From NCBI GenBank assembly GCA_964568355.1, contig CAZMRK010000436.1, forward strand, positions 1 to 16,485: a DNA stretch of 16,485 bases, given 5' to 3'. Source of the stretch: JAJPJX01 sp964568355 (GTDB lineage: Bacteria; Acidobacteriota; Terriglobia; Bryobacterales; Bryobacteraceae). The notes beneath the pieces are model-generated. The model ran no database searches. It saw nothing but the letters and a program-made list of their open reading frames with translations, and was not told the origin of the DNA. The position numbers and the translations under genes were made by a program. Shown here one piece after another: positions 7,748 through 15,337 of this stretch (its first letter is position 1; each line of letters begins with the position of its first letter).

Positions 7748-9892
7748 TTACCGCCGGATCAGGACGCCCAGCGCCCCCACGGGCGCGCGGAAGCGCAGCC
7801 GTCCGTCCCGGAACGTCCAGCCGGCCAGCGGCGCTTCCCGGTCCCCGTAGGCTACGGTTACCTGCGCCGGCCTGGCCGCTACCGGCAGTTCGAGCCAGCC
7901 GCTCCCAAACGGAATACAGGCCAGCAAACGGGTGTGAAAGATGTCCTGCTCGTCCTGCGAGATCAATGCCCAGCGTCCCCGCCACTTCATTCCACGCAGG
8001 GGCGCGGCAGCGGCACCTTCCGGGTGCTCTTCCCGCAGGGCCACCGCGGTGAGACGATCCGGGCCTTCAAGACGGCCCCAGCAGCGCACGCGCGGCTCAT
8101 GCCCGATCGACCCTTTTTCGCTGTTGAGCCACAACGGCCGCCACCCCGTGGTGCGCCGGTGCCAGCGTGCAACGGCCCTGCGCGCGGGCACGGCATCCGG
8201 TGGAGCAGGAACGGGCAGTACCGACCCGGGCGACCCGATCACAGCGGTATTGAGCAGAATCTCCGCATCGGCGGCCCAATCGTAGCCGCTGGATGCCATC
8301 ACCGCAACCCCTTGCGCGGCGGCCAGCGCCGACCACACCGACCACTGTCCATGCGCTTCCGCTTCGTATCCGCCGGCATCGCCCAAATCATCCAGGGCCA
8401 CGACGTCCGTAACTGCGCGCATCAGAGGGTGGATGCCATAGTACTGCACGGCCACTTTCGGATCCACCTCCCGCGCGGCATCCCGGATCGTGCGCAGTAG
8501 TTCGAACGCCAACCGTTCGCCCCGCAGCGCCGGATCGCGCGGCGCACCCACATCGGGACCCGGTAGCCCGTATCCGAAGTCGAGTTTCAGCAGCACCGGA
8601 GCGTAGGCTCGCATCATCTGCGCGGTGCGGCGCCGTAGAAACTCACGGCTGCGTGGAGAACTCAGGTCCAGGCAGAACTTCGCCGTGCCCAGGCTGTTCA
8701 CGGCCATGTTCCAGGTCGCACGGCGGGGACGGCCGTCCTTGCCGAGCACGAGATCGCGATCGCTGAGGCCCGCCGCCTGCGGATCTGCCACCCAGCCGCA
8801 GGCTTCCCACAAGCCTATGGCCAAGCCCTTGGACCGGGCGTACTTCAAATCTTCGAAGAACCGCGGGAAACGGGCCGGATGATGCACACCGCTGCTGGTG
8901 TACGACTCCCAGCCGTCGTCGATGACCAGCACGGCAGCGCCGAAGTTCGCCGCGCGGTCGGCGATGAAGCGCAGATCGTATTGCTTGTTGCGAAAATTGC
9001 CCCACGTATTCCAATGGCTTTGCTGGTGCGCGGCGGGTGCGGGGTCGAACACGCCGAAGGAGCGGAACAGCCGGTCGAAGGCGTCCCACGCCGCCGGCGC
9101 CCAAGCCATGCGCAGCGGTTCGCGCCATTCCCGCGCGGCTCCCGGAGGTGGGCTCCACAGGTCTTCCCGATACAGGTGCTCGAGCGCGGCGGTGGATGCC
9201 CGCACTTCGAAACTCAGGGCCGCATCGGGCACCGAGCCGGGGCCGAACGCAACCCACCCATTCGCACCGCCCATCGCCGCACTGAACACCGGCCGGGGAT
9301 ACGCCGCGGCGTAAGGTGTGCCCAGCGAGGGGCCGAAGCTCCCCAATGGAATGGTGGTGTGTCCCAGGTCCCAGTTGCGGAAGAAGCTTTGCACCGGCGC
9401 GCCCTTGGCGCTCGGCACGCAGTAGCCCTCCGCGCTCCAGTTGGGCCAGAAGGGCCGCTCCAGCGACGGCACGATGCTGCGCTGTTCGTCGGAGAGCGGA
9501 GCTGCGCCGTAGTACAACCCGATAATCGCCGGCGGGGGGATCGTCCAGTGCACGGTGAGGGAGCGAAAGCGCAGTCCCCAGGTTTCGCCTGTGAACAACA
9601 GTTCACCCGTGCCCGCGCCGGGCAAACGCAGCCGGACGCGGCCATCGGTTACCGCCTGAGCTTCCGCCTGAACGAACCGGCGCGTGCCTGCAATCTCCAG
9701 CCAGAATCCCGGCAGCAGCGGGCCCTGCCAGACGCGCTTTCCGGAACCTTCCTCGTCCACCCGCGCCAGATCCGCGCCGAGATCCCACGTAAACCGATAG
9801 CCCGCGGAATTCCACGACCACGCCGGCCCGGCGGACGCCGGAAAAGCATACGCCATTCCGAGGACGCACACGACCATCTTCCAGAAAGCCAT
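7748..9892 (-). CDS. Exported alpha-galactosidase-like glycoside hydrolase (GH36/GH27 clan)
   Basis: A 714-residue protein with a signal peptide (about 1-21, cut after PASA). An N-terminal beta-sandwich (about 25-260) precedes a TIM barrel. The barrel shows IDDGW (324-328), the hallmark of alpha-galactosidases, and LLKLDFGYG (434-442), where Asp438 sits at the family nucleophile position. ALDDLGD (499-505) lies in the region expected to supply the acid/base. A C-terminal beta domain follows. Such enzymes remove terminal alpha-galactosyl groups from oligosaccharides; the actual substrate is unproven, and a raffinose-synthase-like or other clan-D activity is possible. The ATG at 9892 has a weak ribosome site and a second ATG at 9877 is also possible. 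The gene converges on the regulator gene with a 41-bp gap and has its own promoter. Confidence 0.85.
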   Translation of the reverse strand: MAFWKMVVCVLGMAYAFPASAGPAWSWNSAGYRFTWDLGADLARVDEEGSGKRVWQGPLLPGFWLEIAGTRRFVQAEAQAVTDGRVRLRLPGAGTGELLFTGETWGLRFRSLTVHWTIPPPAIIGLYYGAAPLSDEQRSIVPSLERPFWPNWSAEGYCVPSAKGAPVQSFFRNWDLGHTTIPLGSFGPSLGTPYAAAYPRPVFSAAMGGANGWVAFGPGSVPDAALSFEVRASTAALEHLYREDLWSPPPGAAREWREPLRMAWAPAAWDAFDRLFRSFGVFDPAPAAHQQSHWNTWGNFRNKQYDLRFIADRAANFGAAVLVIDDGWESYTSSGVHHPARFPRFFEDLKYARSKGLAIGLWEACGWVADPQAAGLSDRDLVLGKDGRPRRATWNMAVNSLGTAKFCLDLSSPRSREFLRRRTAQMMRAYAPVLLKLDFGYGLPGPDVGAPRDPALRGERLAFELLRTIRDAAREVDPKVAVQYYGIHPLMRAVTDVVALDDLGDAGGYEAEAHGQWSVWSALAAAQGVAVMASSGYDWAADAEILLNTAVIGSPGSVLPVPAPPDAVPARRAVARWHRRTTGWRPLWLNSEKGSIGHEPRVRCWGRLEGPDRLTAVALREEHPEGAAAAPLRGMKWRGRWALISQDEQDIFHTRLLACIPFGSGWLELPVAARPAQVTVAYGDREAPLAGWTFRDGRLRFRAPVGALGVLIRR

Positions 9893-9911
9893 CCTGTAAG
9901 CGCTCGCAATA

Positions 9912-9941
9912 CGTATATCACGCCCGTCGGCAGTAAGTCAA
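9912..9941 (-). promoter_or_regulatory. Promoter of the alpha-galactosidase-like gene
   Basis: On the minus strand, TTGACT (9936-9941) and TATACG (9912-9917) are 18 bases apart. The -10 is preceded by TGA, giving an extended -10 (TGnTATACG). Transcription would start about 10-15 bases before the ATG at 9892, so the leader would be very short. Confidence 0.55.
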
Positions 9942-9953
9942 AAATCAGGTCTC

Positions 9954-9967
9954 TTATTCCTGAATAA
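9954..9967. promoter_or_regulatory. Inverted repeat upstream of promoter
   Basis: TTATTC and GAATAA are perfect six-base arms with a two-base centre. The site is 12 bp upstream of the alpha-galactosidase promoter's -35 box and just past the end of the sigma-like reading frame. It could be an operator for the hydrolase gene; no regulator can be named. Confidence 0.35.
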
Positions 9968-9978
9968 TAGCCGCAGGT

Positions 9979-10362
9979 TCATTCTTGAGTTAACCTTGAC
10001 TCCCCAATTGCCTTTGTGATTGCGTCATTTACGCAAGCAGTGGCATGGACCGAAAAGCTGGTGTTCGGATCCTCTGCCAACTTCTTGAGCGCGAGCAGCA
10101 GACCGTCGTTGCCCTGTTACACCAGATCCAGAAGATACATGCCCTCAGGGAGACAGCGTTCGGCGATAGAAACAACTATGGAAAGGTTCGCTTCAACCAG
10201 CCGCCTGCTCGCGGATTCCGCCCGTTCGTCATGGGCCAGTATATGTTGCGAGAGTTCTATCTCTTCATCCTGCGTCAACGGGGCAACGGCACGAACCTCG
10301 CGTAGATACACCCGGATGGGATCGTCCACAATGCCCGCCGCATCCATGGAAACAGTGTACAT
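9979..10362 (-). pseudogene. Short sigma-70-like protein (regions 1.2-2.4 only) interrupted by an in-frame TAA
   Basis: The first 81 codons encode a region-1.2 motif (DDPIRVYLREV...PLTQDEEIEL) and region 2.1 (EANLSIVVSIAE), reaching LLDLV. A TAA then occupies the position of the Gln in the DLIQEGN motif of housekeeping sigma factors. The frame continues for 45 more codons (QGNDGLLLALKKL...FSVHATACVNDAITKAIGES), which align to E. coli RpoD region 2.2-2.4 without gaps, before a TGA. Compared with FSTYATWWIRQAIT, the melting aromatics Tyr and Trp-Trp are His and Ala-Cys, and the Gln that contacts the -10 is Asp. Regions 3 and 4 are absent. It starts 24 bp after the beta-helix gene on the same strand and may share its transcript. 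It is either a decayed sigma gene or a specialised RNA-polymerase-binding protein that has acquired a stop. Confidence 0.7.
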
Positions 10363-10386
10363 CCGGTAGCGACCCGGTCCGGGCGA

Positions 10387-13300
10387 TCAAATTCCAGCAA
10401 TTTCGACGGCGTCTACCACGATCGAGAGGCCGCTTGAGCCGCTCGTGAGGCGGGCGCTGCCGCGGATGCGGAACCTGTCGGTGGGCAGGCTGCGGTGGAT
10501 TCGTTTGCTGATATCGGTGTCGTCTCTTACGACGATGGCGAGGCGCGTGCGTGTCTCGCCTTCCGCAACGGCTACCGAATATGCCGTGAAGCCGCTCTTG
10601 TCGGTGCCGGCGGGAAACAGCGACGGATTGTTGGACGAATCCCGGAGCTGTGTAACGTCGACCTCGATAGGCCGGTTGTCCAGCGCGGCACGATGGACAT
10701 CCATTTCAGCCGCGCTGACCCGAGTATATTCGACCGATGGCTTGGGCTGCGGCGCGCCGGCGAAGGAGACCGCCAGCTTCTCTCTGTGAGCGCCGGCGCC
10801 CGGTTCCGAGGCGTCGAGGGCGAGCGCCGGAGCCTTCCTGTAATCGAACATCGGACAATAACGCGGTCCCTCGGCTGGTTTGGTCGTGGCCTCCTTCAGC
10901 TTACTTTCGGTACGGCTGATTCGGGCGAGGAGGTCGTCAATCGACGACGATCCCGCGGAAGCCGGGGGCTTCTCCGGCTTGGCCTCGGTGGATTCTACGG
11001 CCTCGGGAGGGGACGCCGAGGAGCCGATGCGGGCGGCGATCGCTTTCCATTCGTCCTTGGAGATGCGCGAAGGGAGCGTGAACAGGCGCGCCAGCGCGAC
11101 ATCGGCGAAGGCAGAGTCAACCGGCAGAGCCGGGAGCTCGAGTTGATTGCCTTCGAGAACGAAGGAAGAATCCGCAACGACGCGACGCTCCCAGTTGGCG
11201 GTGTCGGCCCAAAGAAAGTTCGCGTCGGTGAGGTGATTAAAGAGATTCGCCGCGAAGATGTTCTTGCGAAACGCGACATTCTGCTGCGGCAGGGCCGCGC
11301 GCACGCCGAAGTTGTCGGCAAAGGCGAAGAGATTGGATTCCAGCCTCATCGACGCGCGGCCGGTGAGCTGCACCAGCGTGCCGCGAGAGCTGGATTGCCC
11401 GGAGCCGGCACGCGGAGTCGGATCGCCGGCGAAAAGAATGCTGTTATTTCGGACGATGACCGGACCGGCGCCGTTGGCCCGGATGGTCAGCGCATCGCCG
11501 CTGGTGTTGAGGACGATGTTGTTCTCGAAAAGGACCAGCGGACAAGCAATCACGGCCGCGCCGTCGGATGCGTTGACGAACACGCAATTGCGCACCGTAA
11601 TGGGCGAGCTCAGGCCGCGAAGGTTGATCAGTGGCGCGAGCGGGGACGTCGCGAGATCGATCGCGCCGTCTTGGTACGTATTCCAGGTCGCGCCGTCGAA
11701 GAAGAAGCCGTCGAGGATGAGGCCGTCGCTGTTCTCCTCCGACGAGAGGATGGTTCCATCGGGACGGCCCTTGGCCTTCTGCTCTTCGTTGAAAAGAAAT
11801 CGCGTGGGATTGGCCCAGGGATCGCGGGTGGCGAAGTTCGCGTCGTAGCCGCCGAGAAGCGCGAGGTTGCGAATCGCGATGGTCCATTTGCCGGAACGGA
11901 GCTTGCCGAAGTAGTCACCCGCGGCTACGTGGATGACATCGCCGCCTTCTGCTTTTTCGAGCGCCTGGAAAGGATCGCGGAAGGGCTTTTCGCGCGTGCC
12001 GTCACCGCCGCTGGATCCGGCGCGGACAAACCAGTCGCGGCCGGTCGGCCGTGCGGGCGGATCGGGAGCAAAGACAGGAGCGGGTGCGATGGATTCGACG
12101 AGGAGAGATGCCTTCTGGCGGGAACTGTTGGTATCGGTGCGATAGACGCCGCGAAGCATATAGGTCTGTTCGACGTCCATGCCGCGCGTGTAAGTAATGG
12201 CTTCCCGGTACTGGCGCGCTGGCAATGTATTGCGCCGGATGAATACGAATATAGGGTTATCGTCCGAGCCCGGCCTGTAGATGCGCACGCCCATGTGAGT
12301 GTCGGGCCCGGCGTCGGCGAGTACGCTGGCGTTCTGTTCGGCGCCGAGGCCTGCGCGCAACTGGACCGGTGCGTTGGCGAGAGACGTATCCGGCGTGTCG
12401 ATCGCATTCCACTCGACGGGACGATATACCGTCGCCGGGCTGGCGGCGGGCGGGGCAATTTCAACCGGCAACTCGACGGGATGGCAGCCCTGTGTTGCGC
12501 CGGAGGAGAACGCCAGCGCGTCTGTCACGGACAGTCGCGGGGCCAGAGCGCCCTTCTGGTCCTGTTTTTCCAAATCGGCGGCCGTAAGCGGCGGGAGTCC
12601 GATAGCGGCGCGGAGCGCGTTGCCGGCTTCTCGGGGCGGAGTCGCATACCGGCTGAATAAATGCCGGCTGTACGTATCGAGCCATGCGGGCGGAAGGCCG
12701 GCGATCGAAGGATCCTGAATGACATTCCCGGCGCAGGATTTGAAGCCCAGATCTTCGAGCTCCTCGAAGTTTTTCTCGGAGATTTCGCCGGTATTCCCGA
12801 GCGCCCGGCTCTCCAGCGCGCTATGAGGGATAGCGAAAAAGAGATTGCGGTCGATCGCGATACGAGCCGGATCCAACGTGGTACTGACGGCGGAGTTCCC
12901 GCAGGAAACGAAGACGTTGTTCTCCACCGAGGCGGGGCAATTGATTCGTATTCCGTGCGAACGATCGCCTCCCGTCCCGGCCGGCTCGTTCGTGTCGTGC
13001 ATAAAACAGAAGGTGTTGCCGGCGACGGCAATCGGCTGGCTGATCATCCGGCTGGAGCTCCGCAGATCGAGCATGGCGAGACCGATCATGTTCAGCAGGA
13101 GATTGTTCTCGAAACGCGAACCGGCGCCCGACAATTCGACTCCGCCGTTCGCGCTGTTGGCAAAGACGCAGTTCCGGATGGTGACGTTCTCGGCGCTGAA
13201 GGAGGCGACAGCGCCTGCCGTGTTGGGAAAGCTCTTGATGCCGTCGCCCGGCTTATCCCCGTAACTGTTGCGCCCCGAAGCATCGAAGAAAAGTCCATCC

Positions 13301-13635
13301 AGGACGAGGCCGGCGTGATCGTCGCGGCCCGCGATGAGATTGTTCTCGCGGGTGGACTCGTAGCCGGAGTAGCAGGCCAGGACCGACGGGCTTTTCCAGG
13401 GCGTGCGAGCGCTGAAATCGCGAGTGTAGCCACCCCGCACGGTGAGGTTCGGGCAGTCCACGATCCAGGATGACCGGTCGAAACGGCCGAAGTAAGTTCC
13501 GGCTGCAATGTGGATCACATCGCCGGGTCCGGCGTGGCGCAAAGCGAGCCAGAGGTCGTGGAACGGCTTTTCGCGCGATCCATCGCCCGATGGACCAGCA
13601 TCGGCGGCAACGAACCAGTGGGAAGGTTGAGTCAT
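10387..13635 (-). CDS. Tandem right-handed beta-helix protein with duplicated architecture
   Basis: The ATG at 13635 is chosen (GAGG at 13647-13650); an in-frame TTG at 13644 would add three residues. The 1082-residue product has no signal peptide or membrane helix. It contains two copies of the same layout (numbers from the TTG). Copy one runs 10-340: WFVAADAGPSGDGSREKPF, then GDVIHIAAGTYFG, then repeated V.NN.F / IRNCVF turns typical of parallel beta-helices (DUF1565/pectate-lyase-like). Copy two runs 538-830: WFVRAGSSGGDGTREKPF, then GDVIHVAAGDYFG. Each is followed by a small beta-rich module (about 450-520 and 1005-1085) that may be an OB-like fold. A Pro/Ala-rich linker and short coil (880-925) precede the second module. 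It follows the helical-protein gene by 22 bp. Beta-helices often bind or cleave polysaccharide or serve as phage-like spikes; the function here is unknown. Confidence 0.8.
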   Translation of the reverse strand: MTQPSHWFVAADAGPSGDGSREKPFHDLWLALRHAGPGDVIHIAAGTYFGRFDRSSWIVDCPNLTVRGGYTRDFSARTPWKSPSVLACYSGYESTRENNLIAGRDDHAGLVLDGLFFDASGRNSYGDKPGDGIKSFPNTAGAVASFSAENVTIRNCVFANSANGGVELSGAGSRFENNLLLNMIGLAMLDLRSSSRMISQPIAVAGNTFCFMHDTNEPAGTGGDRSHGIRINCPASVENNVFVSCGNSAVSTTLDPARIAIDRNLFFAIPHSALESRALGNTGEISEKNFEELEDLGFKSCAGNVIQDPSIAGLPPAWLDTYSRHLFSRYATPPREAGNALRAAIGLPPLTAADLEKQDQKGALAPRLSVTDALAFSSGATQGCHPVELPVEIAPPAASPATVYRPVEWNAIDTPDTSLANAPVQLRAGLGAEQNASVLADAGPDTHMGVRIYRPGSDDNPIFVFIRRNTLPARQYREAITYTRGMDVEQTYMLRGVYRTDTNSSRQKASLLVESIAPAPVFAPDPPARPTGRDWFVRAGSSGGDGTREKPFRDPFQALEKAEGGDVIHVAAGDYFGKLRSGKWTIAIRNLALLGGYDANFATRDPWANPTRFLFNEEQKAKGRPDGTILSSEENSDGLILDGFFFDGATWNTYQDGAIDLATSPLAPLINLRGLSSPITVRNCVFVNASDGAAVIACPLVLFENNIVLNTSGDALTIRANGAGPVIVRNNSILFAGDPTPRAGSGQSSSRGTLVQLTGRASMRLESNLFAFADNFGVRAALPQQNVAFRKNIFAANLFNHLTDANFLWADTANWERRVVADSSFVLEGNQLELPALPVDSAFADVALARLFTLPSRISKDEWKAIAARIGSSASPPEAVESTEAKPEKPPASAGSSSIDDLLARISRTESKLKEATTKPAEGPRYCPMFDYRKAPALALDASEPGAGAHREKLAVSFAGAPQPKPSVEYTRVSAAEMDVHRAALDNRPIEVDVTQLRDSSNNPSLFPAGTDKSGFTAYSVAVAEGETRTRLAIVVRDDTDISKRIHRSLPTDRFRIRGSARLTSGSSGLSIVVDAVEIAGI

Positions 13636-13657
13636 GGCGGTCAATACCTCGACAGGC

Positions 13658-14836
13658 TTAAAAGGAGCCCGCTATCAGCATCTCCTCGGCGTCTTTAATG
13701 CTCTCCTTCAGCTTCTTGACTGCTTCCGTAACGTCATCCATGATTTTCTTGAGCGTCGCCCATGCCGTCGTCTTGGTAGAGCCGTCGCGAAGCGCCATAA
13801 TGACCTCGCGATCCTTCTCGAGGGCTTCGTAGACCTTCTGGGTGTCCTCGTCCAGCTCGTTCTTGAAGGTGGCCAGGGCCGCCGGGTCGCTGGCCAGGGT
13901 AGCGAATGCTCCGGTAAGTCCTTCTATATAGGCGGGACGAACGGTCTGATAGAGATACTGCGCCCTTTCGATGGCGGGTTCGCTACGGTTTTTCAGCCTC
14001 TCCTTGCACTCTTTGGCGAATGACTCCCAATCAGCCGCCTTGTAGTCGCCGGTAGAGCCGACGCCCCTCAGGGAATCCGCGAACTCGAAACCTTTCTGAC
14101 GCACGTTCTTAATGCAGTCGTCGTTGAGTTTTTCCTTGAGATCATCGATCTTCTTGCGGTTGCCGATCAGAATGTCCTTATAAGCCCGCTTTTTCCGGGC
14201 CAGCTCGCGCGTCTTGGCGGACCCGCCGAGCACGATCTCGACCGCTTTGTTGGCGATGGGCGTAAGTTTTTCGCCAATCAGGGGAATTTCGGATACGACT
14301 TTTGTGGCGCCCTTCTCCGCCGCCTGGATCGCGAGTTGACGCATCGTCTCATTGGTCTCGCCGAAGGTGGACTTCGCCAGTTCATCGGCGGCCCGGCCAT
14401 CCTCCCGCGCCCTCTTCAGATCTTCTTCCAGTTGCTTGATCAGATCGGCATCGTTCCTGCCGATCTCGGAGATGATCTCGGCGATGGTAGCGATGGTCGC
14501 CTTGCGGTTCTCCTGCCAGACCTTCTTTTCCCCATCGGCGAAGCTGCCTAAGCCGATACCCTTCAGGCCGTCCGCGGCCCGGCTGGGGATTGCGCTGTTT
14601 AGCCGCTCCAGGAGATCCAGCCCCTTGTCGCAGACTCGCTGCCAGTTGTCAGCGAGACTATCGTCCGACTGCTCCAATATCTTGAGCATGATCTCGAACA
14701 ACTCGCTGCGTTGATCGTAGTGTTTCTGTATCGCCGTATCGATTGTCCGGAAATCATCGTCGAGGATGGCATTACTGTCCGCCCACTTTTTGAAGATTTC
14801 GCTCGCATCCTTTGTATCTTGGATAAAGTCAGACAC
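13658..14836 (-). CDS. All-helical protein of unknown function with a central apolar segment
   Basis: The start is GTG at 14836, with GAGAGG eight bases upstream (14845-14850). The 392-residue product is almost entirely predicted helix and rich in Lys, Glu, Asp and Ala, with heptad-like stretches around 105-155, 205-240 and 325-385. The only distinctly apolar, Gly/Pro-containing part is about 171-206 (GATKVVSEIPLIGEKL, then ANKAVEIVLGG). There is no signal peptide and no classical transmembrane helix. I do not recognise the family. Long helical bundles with one apolar hairpin occur in ClyA/Hbl-type pore-forming toxins and in some tail or scaffold proteins, but that is only a resemblance in layout. 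It is the first gene of a probable operon with the beta-helix protein. Confidence 0.75.
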   Translation of the reverse strand: MSDFIQDTKDASEIFKKWADSNAILDDDFRTIDTAIQKHYDQRSELFEIMLKILEQSDDSLADNWQRVCDKGLDLLERLNSAIPSRAADGLKGIGLGSFADGEKKVWQENRKATIATIAEIISEIGRNDADLIKQLEEDLKRAREDGRAADELAKSTFGETNETMRQLAIQAAEKGATKVVSEIPLIGEKLTPIANKAVEIVLGGSAKTRELARKKRAYKDILIGNRKKIDDLKEKLNDDCIKNVRQKGFEFADSLRGVGSTGDYKAADWESFAKECKERLKNRSEPAIERAQYLYQTVRPAYIEGLTGAFATLASDPAALATFKNELDEDTQKVYEALEKDREVIMALRDGSTKTTAWATLKKIMDDVTEAVKKLKESIKDAEEMLIAGSF

Positions 14837-15215
14837 TTATATAACCTCTCGATCTGAGTGTGGCGCCGCGCGTCGATCCGGAGCGCTGCTGGCTCTGAAC
14901 CTTCATCAACTGCTCACTAGTAATCGCGTAGAAATAAGCACAAAAAAGCAGCCGCGAGGAGTTGCCGGCGCAGGAAGTGTGCGTTTCAGTGCACTATTGT
15001 CGAACCCTTGTAGATTTGCGGGAGGTCATGGGTCGCGGGGCGAGGTGAGGGCTCGAGTTCCTCCTCCATCAAAACATCAAAATCGGGGGCATTTGGGACA
15101 CGATGTCCCAAGGGCTTTCGTTACTCCTGTAAAATCAATGGTCTGCAGACATGCCGCGGGCATTTTGTCCCATTATCCGGCGGCATTTACGGAGAATTCC
15201 CTAGAAAAAGAAATC
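14837..15215. other. Long intergenic regulatory region
   Basis: This stretch separates the start of the helical-protein gene (minus) from the second receptor gene (plus). No convincing coding frame is present. It holds a 19-bp palindrome (15093-15111), a separate matching half-site (15166-15172) and a ten-base palindrome GTCTGCAGAC (15141-15150). No clear promoter for the minus-strand gene could be identified. Confidence 0.4.
15093..15111. promoter_or_regulatory. 19-bp palindrome, candidate operator
   Basis: TTGGGACA and TGTCCCAA are perfect eight-base arms around CGA. A copy of the half-site, TGTCCCA, recurs at 15166-15172, about 44 bp before the receptor promoter's -35 box. The pattern suggests a dimeric repressor or activator binding at two places. 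The regulator is not identifiable. Confidence 0.5.
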
Positions 15216-15244
15216 TTGCCTCACTAATGGCTTTCCACTATACT
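15216..15244 (+). promoter_or_regulatory. Sigma-70-type promoter of the second Oar-like receptor
   Basis: TTGCCT (15216-15221) and TATACT (15239-15244) are 17 bases apart; the -10 matches consensus at five of six positions. Transcription would start near 15251, giving a leader of about 87 nt. The leader contains CCCATTTGGG (15257-15266) and the palindrome CCTGAGCTCAGG (15312-15323), which overlaps the ribosome-binding site. Confidence 0.55.
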
Positions 15245-15337
15245 CCTAAACGCGCTCCCATTTGGGTTTCGCCGGGGGGAATCGGGAGCCGTTCAAAAGG
15301 GCTTTGTCTGCCCTGAGCTCAGGAGGCTCAAACCACA

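Noticed and set aside
8879..9967. A 362-codon plus-strand open frame opposite the alpha-galactosidase-like gene.
   Set aside because: The minus frame shows a signal peptide and family motifs. The plus frame shows none and extends into the opposing gene's promoter.
10495..12660. A 721-codon plus-strand open frame opposite the beta-helix gene.
   Set aside because: Its composition is Arg/Gly/Glu/Val-rich antisense translation. The minus frame has clear beta-helix motifs duplicated at protein level, so it is the real one.
14766..15227. A 153-codon plus-strand open frame across the gap near 15000.
   Set aside because: It starts inside the helical-protein gene on the other strand, has no ribosome-binding site or recognisable motif, and covers the operator-like palindromes.
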